A stretch of DNA of 64,000 nucleotides. Origin: Clostridia bacterium. Its GTDB lineage: Bacteria > Bacillota > Clostridia > Oscillospirales > Acutalibacteraceae. The DNA lies in NCBI GenBank assembly GCA_017433225.1, contig JAFRHS010000011.1, positions 1-64,000 on the forward strand, in the 5' to 3' direction. A program made the position numbers and the translations under genes. This document shows, piece after piece, positions 30,326-40,139 of the stretch. The notes under the pieces are model-generated. The model ran no database searches and was not told the DNA's origin. It worked only from the letters and a program-made list of their open reading frames with translations. How positions within the stretch are numbered: position 1 is the stretch's first letter; each line of letters starts with the position of its first letter.

Positions 30326-31615
30326 ATGAGACTTGAAGACGCAATTCTGAAACTCGCCGATTCCGGCGAAGTCGGCCGGAAGGTCAAAAAGGGTGTCGGC
30401 ATGCTGGCCGGCGGCCTGATGGACATCGCGTTCCCGTTCCTGATCCCGACCCAGGACGTCGTGGAGGGCCCCGGCTCCTCCGCCCGTGTTGCTGAGATCC
30501 TGAAGCGGAACGGCGGCACCAAAGCCCTCATCATCACCGATAAGACCCTGCATGAGCTCGGCATCCTCGACACCATGCTGAAGGGCATGGAAGAGGCCGG
30601 TTTCCCGTGCGCGATCTTCGACGGGGTCGAACCGAACCCCTCGATCGAGAACATCGAAGCAGCGTTCGCGATGTACCGGAACGAAGGCTGTGACTGCCTT
30701 GTCGGCTTCGGCGGCGGCTCTTCGATGGACGCCTGCAAAGGTGTCTCGCTCCGCGTTGCCAAACCGGACCAGACCATCAAAGAGATGGGCCGTCTGATGG
30801 GTTATTTCCCGATCAGTTTCTCTCTGGCCAACTCGAAAGTCCCGTACATCGTCGCGGTCCCGACCACGGCCGGTACCGGCGCCGAGTCCACGGTCGCCGC
30901 GGTCATCTCCGACCATGCGATCGACAAGAAGTATACCGTCACTGACATCGCCATGAGACCCCGCACGGTCTTCCTGGATGCCACCCTTGCCACGGGTCTT
31001 CCGCCCCGTGTCACCGCGGTCACCGCGATCGATGCCGTCTCTCACTGCGTCGAGGGCTACATCTCTTACGGCCGCAACCCGCGCGGTGATGAGTGGGCTG
31101 TCAAAGGCGTCCGCCTCGTCAAGGACAACATCGAAGCGGTCATGAAGGACGGTAAAGATCTTGCCGCCCGTCAGAACCTCTGTACGGCTGCTTACGCCGG
31201 CGGCCAGTGCCTCAACATGGAGACCACCGGTTACATCCATCCGTTCTGCCACAAGATCGGCGCCAAGTACGGCCTCGTCCACGGCCGCTGCATCGGCGCG
31301 GTCATGCCGATCATCCTCGAGGACTACGGCGAAGTCGTTGCCCCGAGACTGGCCAGGCTGGCTGTTGCCACCGGCATCGCCGACTCGAATGCTTCCCAGA
31401 GCGAGCAGGCAAAACAGTTCATTCAGTGGGTCCGCGACTTCGACGCGAAGTACGGCATCGACCCGTACATCCCCGAGATCCGCGACGAGGACCTCGACGA
31501 GATCGCCGACTCCATCATGGTCGAGATCTTCGTGTACCCGAACAAGAAGGTCTACACCCGCGATGAGATCAAACATCTTCTGAAGGTCATCCGCGGCGAC
31601 TATGCCAACGCGTAA
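30326..31615 (+). CDS. Iron-containing alcohol dehydrogenase
   Basis: A 429-residue group III dehydrogenase. It shows the NAD(P)-binding GFGGGSSMDACKG, the PTTAGTGAESTVAAVI segment, and metal-site residues in DAVSHCVEGYI and the GYIHPFCHKIGAKYGLVHGR stretch. Family members oxidise or reduce butanol, propanediol, lactaldehyde or similar; the substrate cannot be read from sequence. Own promoter and terminator. Divergent from a GntR regulator, which may respond to its substrate. Confidence 0.92.
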   Translation: MRLEDAILKLADSGEVGRKVKKGVGMLAGGLMDIAFPFLIPTQDVVEGPGSSARVAEILKRNGGTKALIITDKTLHELGILDTMLKGMEEAGFPCAIFDGVEPNPSIENIEAAFAMYRNEGCDCLVGFGGGSSMDACKGVSLRVAKPDQTIKEMGRLMGYFPISFSLANSKVPYIVAVPTTAGTGAESTVAAVISDHAIDKKYTVTDIAMRPRTVFLDATLATGLPPRVTAVTAIDAVSHCVEGYISYGRNPRGDEWAVKGVRLVKDNIEAVMKDGKDLAARQNLCTAAYAGGQCLNMETTGYIHPFCHKIGAKYGLVHGRCIGAVMPIILEDYGEVVAPRLARLAVATGIADSNASQSEQAKQFIQWVRDFDAKYGIDPYIPEIRDEDLDEIADSIMVEIFVYPNKKVYTRDEIKHLLKVIRGDYANA

Positions 31616-31629
31616 CGCAAACAAACAGA

Positions 31630-31661
31630 AACTCCCGCACCGTCCGGTGCGGGAGTTTTTT
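31630..31661. terminator. Terminator between convergent genes
   Basis: AACTCCCGCACCG (31630-31642) pairs with CGGTGCGGGAGTT (31645-31657), then more T residues. It can serve the dehydrogenase and the minus-strand FAD gene ending at 31663. Confidence 0.9.
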
Positions 31662-31662
31662 C

Positions 31663-33282
31663 TTAATATGCGTGTTCGTCGGTGAGGATGGCTTCCGCCA
31701 CGCGGATGCCGTCGACTCCGGCGGAGACGATGCCGCCGGCATACCCGGCGCCTTCGCCGCAGGGGTAGGTGCCGCCGAGGGGGTCGCCTCCCATGCTGCA
31801 TTCGAAGTAGTCGTCGCGGAGGAACCGGACGGGGGAGGAACTGCGGGTCTCGGGGAACGTGAGGACCGCTTCGGGCATGGCAAAGCCGTTCAGCTTTTTG
31901 TCCATCATGAGGAGCGCTTCCGCCATGATGTCGGTCACACTCTTTGGCAGGACTTCGCGGATGTCCGAGGGGGAGACTCCGGTCGGACAGCTCGGGCGGA
32001 CAGCGCCCATTTTCGTGGACTTGCGGTCTGCCAGGAAGTCGCCCACCAGCTGGGCCGGCGCGGAGTAGTCCTTCCCGCCGAGTTCGAACGCTTTCTGTTC
32101 CATCTGCCGCTGCAGGTCGAAACCGGACAGCGGGTGTTCATTCGGAAAGTGCTCCGGTTCGATGCCGACGAGCAGAGCGGAGTTGGAATTCTCGGCGTCC
32201 CGGGCATATTCGCTCATGCCGTTGACGACGATGCCTCCCTCTTCGGACGCCGCATTGACGACCGTACCGCCGGGGCACATGCAGAAGGTGTACATGCCGC
32301 GGCCGTGCGGCGGGTGGCAGGCCATTTTGTAGTTCGCGGCACCGAGGTTCGGGTGGCCGGCGGCCTCACCGTACTGCGCCCGGTCGATGAACTCTCTCGG
32401 GTGTTCGATGCGGGCACCGACCGAGAACGGCTTCTGCATCATCTGGATGCCCTTGTTGTAGAGCATGGTGACGGTATCGCGCGCAGAGTGCCCGAGGGCC
32501 AGGACCACGCAGTCCGTTTCCAGGTCGACGGTGGCACCGGACTCTTCCCGGTACGTGACGCCGTGGATATACTTGTTCGCGATGATGAGGTCAGTCAGGG
32601 TGCAGCCGAATCGGACGTCTCCGCCGAGCCGGATGATCTCTTTGCGGATATTCTTGACCACTTCGACGAGGTTATCCGTGCCGATGTGGGGGTAGTTCGT
32701 ATAGAGGATGGCCTCCGGTGCCCCGAAGCGGACGAAATCAGTCATGATCTTGTTCTGCCGCGGGTCCTTGATGCCGGTGGTCAGTTTTCCGTCCGAGAAC
32801 GTGCCGGCACCGCCCTCACCGAACTGGATGTTCGAAGAGGTGTTGAGGGAACGGTTCTGCCAGAAGTTCTGCACGTCTTTCGTACGGGTGTCCGCGTCGT
32901 GGCCCCGTTCGAGGACGATCGGCCGAAGGCCCGCTTCCGCGAGGGTCAGGGCACAGAACATGCCTGCCGGGCCGAACCCGACGACGACCGGACGGAAGTC
33001 CGAGGAGCGTTTGTTTTCGACCGGGACGTAGTGGTAGAAGACAGACGGCTGTACTTTCTTTTTGTCCGACCGTTTCAGGATGCGCTGTTCGTCTGCGTTG
33101 ACCTCAACGTCGATCGTGAAGACGAAGTGGACGTCCTGTTTCTTGCGGGAGTCCACGGACCGGCGGAACACCTTGAGCGAGGTGATGTCCGACGTCTGCA
33201 CTTTCATGAACTTCGCCGCTTTTAATTTCAGGTCCTCCTCGGTGTAGTCGAGGGGGAGTTTGATCTCAGATATTCTCAGCAC
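31663..33282 (-). CDS. FAD-dependent oxidoreductase (uncharacterised conserved family)
   Basis: The 539-residue protein has a short N-terminal domain (LRISEIKLPLDYTEEDL onward) and a Rossmann FAD site PVVVGFGPAGMFCALTLAEAG near residue 105, with the conserved GEGGAGTFSDGKLTT and SVGARIEHPREFID. This family is widespread in Clostridia and usually called NAD(P)/FAD-dependent oxidoreductase; the substrate is unknown. The start is GTG at 33282 because AAAGGAG lies about 10 bases upstream. It overlaps the end of the next FAD gene by 17 bases, so the two are co-translated. Confidence 0.85.
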   Translation of the reverse strand: MLRISEIKLPLDYTEEDLKLKAAKFMKVQTSDITSLKVFRRSVDSRKKQDVHFVFTIDVEVNADEQRILKRSDKKKVQPSVFYHYVPVENKRSSDFRPVVVGFGPAGMFCALTLAEAGLRPIVLERGHDADTRTKDVQNFWQNRSLNTSSNIQFGEGGAGTFSDGKLTTGIKDPRQNKIMTDFVRFGAPEAILYTNYPHIGTDNLVEVVKNIRKEIIRLGGDVRFGCTLTDLIIANKYIHGVTYREESGATVDLETDCVVLALGHSARDTVTMLYNKGIQMMQKPFSVGARIEHPREFIDRAQYGEAAGHPNLGAANYKMACHPPHGRGMYTFCMCPGGTVVNAASEEGGIVVNGMSEYARDAENSNSALLVGIEPEHFPNEHPLSGFDLQRQMEQKAFELGGKDYSAPAQLVGDFLADRKSTKMGAVRPSCPTGVSPSDIREVLPKSVTDIMAEALLMMDKKLNGFAMPEAVLTFPETRSSSPVRFLRDDYFECSMGGDPLGGTYPCGEGAGYAGGIVSAGVDGIRVAEAILTDEHAY

Positions 33283-34495
33283 GCTGTGCGATCTCCTTTG
33301 CTGCGAGGATGCCGGAGCCCCACGCAAAATGCAGGTTGTAGCCGCCGCAGGCCCCGTCGACGTTGAGGAGTTCTCCGGCAAACCACAGGTTCGGGACGAC
33401 CCGGCTCTCGAGGGTCCCGTCGACCAGTTCGTCGACCGGTACGCCGCCGCGGGTGACCTGCGCGTCTTTGAACGACTTTGTCCCGGTCACCGTCAGTTTA
33501 TACCCCTTGACCTGCTCCGCGAGGGAGGCGAGGTCTTCGGTGCGGAGGCGATGGACGGGCGTGTCCGCGTCCATGCCGAGTTCTTCGAGCAGGAAGCGCG
33601 CGAGCTTCTCCTGGAGGATGCCGGTCAGGAGGTGGAGGACCGGCTCGTCCGGGGAACCGTGCATCCTGCGGTCTTCCAGATAGTCGAGGACCGCGACGTC
33701 CGGCAGGTTCGGACAGAAGTCGAGCTGCGCGGTCAGAGTCTTCGTTTTGGTGAGGACCGCCGCGTCGCCGGACAGCTGGAACGCCGGGATGCCGGAGAGC
33801 CCGTTGTTTGTGAACTGGAGTTCGCCTTCCTCTTTGCCAATGAGGTCGTCGTTCCCGTCGAGGAGTGCCGCGCTGCCGCGGAACCGGAGCCCTTTGAGCG
33901 GCCGGATGCGGTCATCTGTTTTGAGCGCGGTCAGAGAAGGGGAGATGGGCGCGTAGCGGATGCCGAGCTGCTTCAGGAGCGGGTATCCGTCGCCGTCCGT
34001 GCCGTGCGCCGCGTCGGCTTTTCCGCCGAGCGCCAGGAGCACGAAGTCTCCGTGCAGTGTCCGTTCACCGGACTTGTCCGTGACCGTGAACCCGGGGGCG
34101 ATGGACCCCACAGCGAAGTCGAACGCGACCGTGATGCCGAGCCGCTCCACCTCTTCGAGCAGGACGTTCCGCACGGTCGCGGCGTTCATGCTGAGCGGGT
34201 AGACGCGGCCTTCCTCTTCGAGGGTCAGAAGGCCCAGACTGTGGAAGAAGTCGAGGCAGTCCTCGGTCTGGAAGGTGTTCAGAACGGTGTAGATGAGGGA
34301 GGAATCGCCGTGGTACCAGCTGACGGAGATGTCCGTGTTCGTGAGGTTGCAGCGGCCGTTGCCGGTGGCCAGGATCTTGCGGCCCGGCTCGGACAGCTTC
34401 TCGACGAGCACGACGTCCATCGCCGGACAGTCCCGCTTGAGGGTGACGGCGGCGGCAAGGCCCGACGCGCCCGCACCGATGATGAGTGTACGCAA
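33266..34495 (-). CDS. HI0933/BaiN-family flavoprotein
   Basis: The 409-residue protein begins with the dinucleotide-binding MRTLIIGAGASGLAAAVTLK, followed by KILATGNGRCNLTN, and ends with the FAD motif FAGELLNVDGACGGYNLHFAWGSG, all typical of the HI0933 (YhiN/BaiN) family. BaiN reduces bile-acid intermediates in one Clostridium, but that role cannot be assumed. The start is TTG at 34495, supported by AAGGAGGAG about 6 bases upstream and the immediate Rossmann motif. Its leader contains copy B of the 83-nt hairpin element. Confidence 0.88.
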   Translation of the reverse strand: MRTLIIGAGASGLAAAVTLKRDCPAMDVVLVEKLSEPGRKILATGNGRCNLTNTDISVSWYHGDSSLIYTVLNTFQTEDCLDFFHSLGLLTLEEEGRVYPLSMNAATVRNVLLEEVERLGITVAFDFAVGSIAPGFTVTDKSGERTLHGDFVLLALGGKADAAHGTDGDGYPLLKQLGIRYAPISPSLTALKTDDRIRPLKGLRFRGSAALLDGNDDLIGKEEGELQFTNNGLSGIPAFQLSGDAAVLTKTKTLTAQLDFCPNLPDVAVLDYLEDRRMHGSPDEPVLHLLTGILQEKLARFLLEELGMDADTPVHRLRTEDLASLAEQVKGYKLTVTGTKSFKDAQVTRGGVPVDELVDGTLESRVVPNLWFAGELLNVDGACGGYNLHFAWGSGILAAKEIAQRAENI

Positions 34496-34521
34496 GCTGA
34501 CTCCTCCTTGAATTTGATGGT

Positions 34522-34604
34522 CAGCAAAAAGCTCCGCCCGGCCGGCCGCCAGCCGAACCCCCTCTGCGAGGGACTCCAGCCGTCCGTGCGTCCTTTTTGC
34601 TTTT
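34522..34604 (-). repeat. 83-nt conserved hairpin element, copy B (flavoprotein leader)
   Basis: Gap-free partner of 1992-2074, read on the minus strand; about 72 of 83 positions match. The outer stem AGCAAAAAG/CTTTTTGCT replaces the AGCGAAAAG/CTTTTCGCT of copy A, a compensatory change. It sits 26 bases upstream of the TTG start, in the same orientation relative to its gene as copy A, and downstream of the predicted promoter, so it is transcribed as leader RNA. Confidence 0.8.
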
Positions 34605-34619
34605 CTACAGACTGAAGAA

Positions 34620-34648
34620 AGTATACTTGTTTTTGACGGAAAAGTAAA
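34620..34648 (-). promoter_or_regulatory. Candidate promoter of the two FAD genes
   Basis: On the minus strand TTTACT (34643-34648), 17 bases, TATACT (34620-34625). The -35 overlaps the GTAAATCGCC motif at 34644-34653. Confidence 0.6.
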
Positions 34649-34671
34649 TCGCCGAAAGGGACGGGCTTTCG

Positions 34672-34700
34672 TTGACACGGAATGCAAACGAACGTATAAT
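34672..34700 (+). promoter_or_regulatory. Sigma-A promoter of alaS
   Basis: Consensus TTGACA (34672-34677), 17 bases, TATAAT (34695-34700). The leader is only about 38 bases, so there is no room for a T-box. Confidence 0.93.
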
Positions 34701-34744
34701 ATTTAGCCGTATAAGTATTTTTAATTATAAGGAGACAACCATTT

Positions 34745-37375
34745 ATGGAATGGACCGGTCTGAACGAACTGCGGGAGAGCTTCCTTCAGTTCTTTGAAAG
34801 TAAAGAGCATCTGCGGCTGCCGAGCTACTCTCTCGTGCCCGACGGAGACAAGAGCCTTCTGCTCATCAACTCCGGTATGGCGCCGATGAAGAAGTTCTTC
34901 ACGAGAGAAGTCACTCCGCCCCGCTACCGTGTGACCACCTGTCAGAAGTGCATCCGGACCCCGGACATCGACAACGTCGGCCATACCGCCCGCCACGGCA
35001 CCTACTTCGAGATGCTGGGCAACTTCTCCTTTGGCGATTATTTCAAGTATGACGCCATCCACTGGGCGTGGGAGTTTTTCACGGAAGTGCTGGAGATCCC
35101 GGCGGACAAGCTCTACTGCTCCGTCTACGAAGACGATGACGAGGCATGGGACATCTGGACGAAGGACGTCGGCGTCCCGGAAGACCACATGGTCCGCCTC
35201 GGCAAGGAAGACAACTTCTGGGAGCACGGCTCCGGTCCCTGCGGCCCCTGTTCCGAGATCTACTATGACCGCGGAGAAAAGTACGGCTGCGGCAAACCCA
35301 CCTGCAAGGTCGGCTGCGACTGCGACCGCTACATGGAAGTCTGGAACCTCGTCTTCTCCCAGTTCAACAACGACGGCAACAACAATTACACGCCGCTCGA
35401 GCACAAGAACATCGATACCGGTATGGGCCTCGAACGTCTGGCCTGCGTCATGCAGGGCGTCGACAACCTCTTTGAGGTCGACACGGTCCAGAACATCATG
35501 AAGACCATTTCGGACCTCTCCGGTGTCCACTACCACGAGAACGAGAAGACCGACATCTCGCTGCGCGTCATCACCGACCACGCCCGCAGCATGACCTTCA
35601 TGATCGGCGACGGCATCAAGCCCTCCAACAGCGGTGCCGGCTATGTCCTCCGCCGTCTGATGCGCCGTGCCATGCGGCAGGGCCGCGCCATCGGCATCGA
35701 CCACGCGTTCCTGACCGACGTCGCCGAGATGGTCATCCACGAGAACGCGACCGCGTACCCGAACCTCGTCGAAAAGCACGACTACATCATGAGCATCATC
35801 TCCGGCGAAGAGGCCACCTTCAACAAGACCCTCGACACCGGTTCCGAACAGCTCGAAAAGATGATCGCGAACGCCAAAGGCAAAGAGCTCCCGGCCGAAG
35901 ACGCCTTCAAGCTCTCCGACACCTTCGGATTCCCGATCGAGCTCACCCGTGAGATCCTCGAAGAGCGCGGCATGACCGTCGACGAGGACAAGTTCCACGA
36001 GTATGTCGCAGAGGCCCGTGCCCGCGCCAAGGCAGACGCCGCCGCCAAAGACGTGGCCGAAGCCTGGAAGGGCAAAGGGGACGCCACCAAGGACATCCCC
36101 GCCACTGAGTTCCTCGGATACAGCGACTTCAACACGACCGCGAAGGTCCTTGCCGTCGTCAAAGACGGGGACCTTGCCGAGTCCGTCGAGACCGGTGAAG
36201 ACGCCGTCCTCGTCGTCGACAAGACGACGTTCTACGCCCGCAGCGGCGGTCAGATCGGCGACGCCGGCACCATCGAGTGCGGCGGGTTCACCTTCCAGGT
36301 CGACGATACCGTCAAGTCCGAAAACGGCGTTTACCTGCACAGCGGTACCGTTGTGGAAGGCATCGCCAAAGCCGGTGAGGAGGTCGAAGTCAGGATCGCC
36401 GCCGACCGCCGCCGCTCCATCATGCGGAACCACACGGCAGCCCATCTGCTGCAGGCCGCTCTCCGGGAAGTCCTCGGCAGCCATGTCGAGCAGGCCGGTC
36501 AGCTGGTCAGCGAGTCCGTCTGCCGTTTCGACTTCAACCATCCGTCTGCCATGACCGCCGACGAACTCAAAGCGGTCGAGGCCCGGGTCAATGAGGTCAT
36601 CCTTTCGAATATCCCCGTCGAGACGAAAGTCATGAGCATCGAAGAGGCCAAAAACCTCGGCGCCATGATGCTGTTCGGCGAGAAATACGGCGAGACCGTC
36701 CGTGTCGTTTGCGTCGAGGACTTCTCCAAGGAGTTCTGCGGCGGCACCCATGTCCCGACCACCGCTTCGCTCGGTCTCTTCAAGATCGTCTCCGAGTCCT
36801 CTGTTGCCGCTGGTGTCCGCCGCATCGAGGCCGTCACCGGCACGAACCTTCTCTCGTACATCGAAGAGAAGGACGCGCTCATCGCCAAAGCGGCCGCGGC
36901 CATGAAGTCCAACCAGAACGACATCGACCGCAAAGCCGGCCAGATCATGGCAGACCTCAAGGCCTCCCAGCGACAGGTCGAGGAACTGAACAAAGAACTG
37001 GCCGCCAACGCGGCGAAAGACATGATGGGTGACGCCGCCGACCTCGGCCCGGTCAAACTCATCTGCTCCAAAGTCGAAGGCGTCCAGGGCGGCGAGCTCC
37101 GCAACATGGCGGACTCCGCCAAGGAGAGCGGAGCCGACCTCGTCGTCGTCTTCGCCACCATTAATGGTGAAAAATGCAACTTCGCCTGCGCCTGCGGTCC
37201 CGACGCCGTCAAGGCCGGTGCCCATGCGGGCAACATCGTCCGCGAAGTCGCGAAAGTCGCCGGCGGCTCCGGCGGCGGCAAGCCGGACAGCGCGATGGCC
37301 GGCGGTAAAGATGCCACCAAAGTCGATGACGCTCTGGCCGCAGCCGCGGACATCGTCAAAGGTATGCTGAAATAA
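34745..37375 (+). CDS. alaS: Alanyl-tRNA synthetase
   Basis: The 876-residue class II synthetase charges tRNA-Ala. Visible parts are the catalytic core (LLLINSGMAPMKKFF; RTPDIDNVGHTARHGTYFEM), the editing domain with zinc ligands HTAAHLL near residue 562 and CGGTH near 664, and the C-terminal DHHA1 domain ending SGGGKPDSAMAGG. ATG at 34745 with AAGGAG about 11 bases upstream. hinT follows after 15 bases. Confidence 0.98.
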   Translation: MEWTGLNELRESFLQFFESKEHLRLPSYSLVPDGDKSLLLINSGMAPMKKFFTREVTPPRYRVTTCQKCIRTPDIDNVGHTARHGTYFEMLGNFSFGDYFKYDAIHWAWEFFTEVLEIPADKLYCSVYEDDDEAWDIWTKDVGVPEDHMVRLGKEDNFWEHGSGPCGPCSEIYYDRGEKYGCGKPTCKVGCDCDRYMEVWNLVFSQFNNDGNNNYTPLEHKNIDTGMGLERLACVMQGVDNLFEVDTVQNIMKTISDLSGVHYHENEKTDISLRVITDHARSMTFMIGDGIKPSNSGAGYVLRRLMRRAMRQGRAIGIDHAFLTDVAEMVIHENATAYPNLVEKHDYIMSIISGEEATFNKTLDTGSEQLEKMIANAKGKELPAEDAFKLSDTFGFPIELTREILEERGMTVDEDKFHEYVAEARARAKADAAAKDVAEAWKGKGDATKDIPATEFLGYSDFNTTAKVLAVVKDGDLAESVETGEDAVLVVDKTTFYARSGGQIGDAGTIECGGFTFQVDDTVKSENGVYLHSGTVVEGIAKAGEEVEVRIAADRRRSIMRNHTAAHLLQAALREVLGSHVEQAGQLVSESVCRFDFNHPSAMTADELKAVEARVNEVILSNIPVETKVMSIEEAKNLGAMMLFGEKYGETVRVVCVEDFSKEFCGGTHVPTTASLGLFKIVSESSVAAGVRRIEAVTGTNLLSYIEEKDALIAKAAAAMKSNQNDIDRKAGQIMADLKASQRQVEELNKELAANAAKDMMGDAADLGPVKLICSKVEGVQGGELRNMADSAKESGADLVVVFATINGEKCNFACACGPDAVKAGAHAGNIVREVAKVAGGSGGGKPDSAMAGGKDATKVDDALAAAADIVKGMLK

Positions 37376-37732
<357 letters not shown>

Positions 37733-37757
37733 GCCGGTCTCAACAGCATATGTTCCA

Positions 37758-37791
37758 AAAGCACTCGGAAGACCCTTCCGGGTGCTTTTTT
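37758..37791 (+). terminator. Terminator of alaS-hinT
   Basis: AAAGCACTCGGAAG pairs with CTTCCGGGTGCTTT around a short loop, followed by TTT. Confidence 0.88.
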
Positions 37792-37828
37792 GCGGCTGCG
37801 GACAGGTCATTTGACCGTTCATCGCCCA

Positions 37829-37892
37829 AAAACGGGACCATAACGACCGTTCGGGAGCCGAAATCGACCGCTCCTGCGGGAAGACCCGTTTT
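37829..37892 (+). other. Structured leader upstream of comEC
   Basis: AAAACGGG (37829-37836) pairs with CCCGTTTT (37885-37892) and encloses GGAGC (37854-37858) paired with GCTCC (37870-37874). It lies between the hinT terminator and the comEC start and may be a leader fold or another small hairpin element. Confidence 0.4.
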
Positions 37893-37933
37893 CGAGACCC
37901 GGTTTCCGGTAGACTGGAAGCCGAGGTGATCAA

Positions 37934-40114
37934 ATGGAAAAACCCATGTTTTACTTTGGCAGCTGTTACCTATGGACGCTCATGATCCTGTCTCTGACCG
38001 GGACGGGCATGGCGGTCGGTCTGATGGTGGCGGCAGTGCCGGTCGGCATTTTTCTCCTCGACCGGCTGCGCCGGCCGGTGCAGGGGAAACGGAAACTCAG
38101 ATTCTTTCTGGCCGCCACCGCCATCGTGCTGGTCGCGTGCACGGCGTTCCTCCTGCAGACGATGCTCGTCTACCGTCCCGCCGTGGCCCATGCCGGAGAG
38201 GCGATCGACGACACGTTCCTCGTGACCGAAGTGCTGAATGACAGTTCGTCCGGCGCCCACCGCTGTGTCCTCGTCGTCGACGGGGGAGAGCCGGTCCGCA
38301 AACTGCGCCTGTCGTCCGACACCTATGAGCCCAGAGTCGGCGATGTGTTCCGCGGCACCCTGCAGACGAAAGTCCTTGGGGAACAGAACCCGGCAGTCGC
38401 CCGGTATTACAAGTCCCGAGGCATCTATCTCGGGGCGACCAGCGCAGGGCGGATCGATGCAGACCCGCTCGATGAGACCGAGCGCCGGGGAGACGTCTCC
38501 GTGCCGCCGGTCAAACTCGCCTGGTGGACGCTGCGCATCCGGCTCACGACGCTGCGGGAGACCATGACGGAACGCATCGAGGAGTGGCTCCCGCCAACGG
38601 AGTCCGGGGTCCTCGAAGGCATGCTCGTCGGGGACAAGACGGACATTTCGGCAGACACGAACGCGGTCTTTCAGAAGGCGGGTGTCCTGCACCTGTTCGC
38701 GGTCTCCGGGTTCCATGTCTCCCTCTGGACCATGCTGGTCTACAAGATCCTGCTCCATTTCGGCGCGGGACGGAGGACTGCGTCCGGCGGCGCCATCCTG
38801 TTCCTCTTTCTCTTTGTCGCACTCACCGGGTTCCCCCGCAGCGCGGTCCGGGCCGGCATCATGCTGGCGGTCTTCTTCCTGAGCCGTCTGTTCGTCCGCT
38901 CGTCCGAGCCGCTGAACGCCCTCGGGGTGGCGGTGCTGGTGATCGTGCTGCCGAACCCGTTTTACGCCGGGGACACCGGTGTGCTCCTGTCCTATGCCGC
39001 CACGCTCGGCATCCTCTCCTGGTATCCGCCGCTCTCCGGCGCACTGCGGGAGTATCTCATGGCGCGGATCTTCCGCTACAAACTGCGCAAAAGAGTGGAG
39101 GCACCCCTCTGCGTCCTCCTGGTGTCTTTCTGCAGCTTTGTCTTCACACTGCCGGTCATGGTCCTGACGTTCGGGAACGTCTCTCTCGTCACGCTTCTCA
39201 GCAACCTTCTGGTGTCCTCAGCATCCTCCGGCGCCATCCTGCTGACCGGCATCGGCGCATTGCTCGGCGCGGTCCCGGGCCTCTCGCTCCTGTGTCCGTG
39301 GTGTTTCCTCGGCGCCGGCATGCTCGCCCGTTTCATGGTCTCTGTATGTTCCGCTCTGGCCGGCCTGCCCTTTGCCTATGTCTCTCTGTCCGGACGGGGG
39401 TTCGGCCTCGGACTGACGGGTGCCCTGCTCGTGGCGGTCGCCGGGTTTGTCCTCTACGGTTCCCTGCAGGAGAGAGGGCTCATCCGCATGACGGCGCTTC
39501 TGTCCGTCATCGTGCTGCTCGGCTCGGTGTTCACGGAGACGGCGCTGAACCGGAACGTGACCCATGTCGTGTTCCCGGATGTGGAAGGGTCCTGCGCGGT
39601 GGTCATCCACCGGCACGCGGCCGCCGTCATCGGCTGCGGCAGCGACGAGTACGGGACCGAACAGGCGCTGAAGGATCTCTTCCAGCGGGAGGGCGTGACG
39701 AAGGTGTCCGCACTGGTCGTGCCGCGGGAACGAAAGACCGAGTCCGGCGCTGTCAAAGCGGTGCAGGAGGCCTTCGGACCGGAGGTCTGTCTGATGCCGG
39801 AACAGTTCGCGGGACAGACGGAAGCCGTCATCCATCTGTGGCCGGATGTGATGCTCCGCCTGTACCGGCAGGGGAAGGACCATCCGGCGGCACTGCTCGA
39901 GGTCCAGGGGGTGAGACACCTCCTCCTGTTCCGGCCAACGGTGCGGGTCGAGGAACTGCCGCCGGAGGCCCGTTCCGCCAGCGTCTGTTATCTTCGGGGA
40001 AAACGCTCGGAAGGTTTGAAGTTGCCGACATCTTCGTATATAATTGTATCCGGTGAATCGGGCGAAGTTGACGCCCGCGTCTCAAAGGGACGGTTCCGGC
40101 TCTACCGCCGGTGA
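37934..40114 (+). CDS. comEC: ComEC/Rec2-family DNA uptake channel protein
   Basis: ComEC forms the membrane channel for transforming DNA. The 726-residue protein has N-terminal membrane helices, the OB-like extracellular domain, and the Competence domain (GVLEGMLVGDKTDIS, HLFAVSGFHVSLW, GFPRSAVRAGIM, LLSYAATLGILSW). The last 190 residues occupy the place of the metallo-beta-lactamase domain, but the start reads DVEGSC instead of DVGQGD and no HxHxDH motif is present, so the nuclease-like domain appears inactive. GAGGTGAT precedes the ATG. No other com genes are in the window. Confidence 0.9.
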   Translation: MEKPMFYFGSCYLWTLMILSLTGTGMAVGLMVAAVPVGIFLLDRLRRPVQGKRKLRFFLAATAIVLVACTAFLLQTMLVYRPAVAHAGEAIDDTFLVTEVLNDSSSGAHRCVLVVDGGEPVRKLRLSSDTYEPRVGDVFRGTLQTKVLGEQNPAVARYYKSRGIYLGATSAGRIDADPLDETERRGDVSVPPVKLAWWTLRIRLTTLRETMTERIEEWLPPTESGVLEGMLVGDKTDISADTNAVFQKAGVLHLFAVSGFHVSLWTMLVYKILLHFGAGRRTASGGAILFLFLFVALTGFPRSAVRAGIMLAVFFLSRLFVRSSEPLNALGVAVLVIVLPNPFYAGDTGVLLSYAATLGILSWYPPLSGALREYLMARIFRYKLRKRVEAPLCVLLVSFCSFVFTLPVMVLTFGNVSLVTLLSNLLVSSASSGAILLTGIGALLGAVPGLSLLCPWCFLGAGMLARFMVSVCSALAGLPFAYVSLSGRGFGLGLTGALLVAVAGFVLYGSLQERGLIRMTALLSVIVLLGSVFTETALNRNVTHVVFPDVEGSCAVVIHRHAAAVIGCGSDEYGTEQALKDLFQREGVTKVSALVVPRERKTESGAVKAVQEAFGPEVCLMPEQFAGQTEAVIHLWPDVMLRLYRQGKDHPAALLEVQGVRHLLLFRPTVRVEELPPEARSASVCYLRGKRSEGLKLPTSSYIIVSGESGEVDARVSKGRFRLYRR
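40016..40044 (+). promoter_or_regulatory. Promoter of holA inside comEC
   Basis: TTGAAG (40016-40021), 17 bases, TATAAT (40039-40044), within the last 100 bases of comEC. It lets holA be expressed apart from comEC. Confidence 0.75.
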
Positions 40115-40139
40115 ATCGCCAGAACAAAGGAGAATGTCC

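Noticed and set aside
34701..34744. T-box leader for alaS
   Set aside because: The predicted transcript leader is only about 38 bases, far shorter than a T-box.
40134..40136. ATG 40134 as the holA start
   Set aside because: AAGGAG ends one base before it, too close for initiation; TTG 40140 has a normal spacer.
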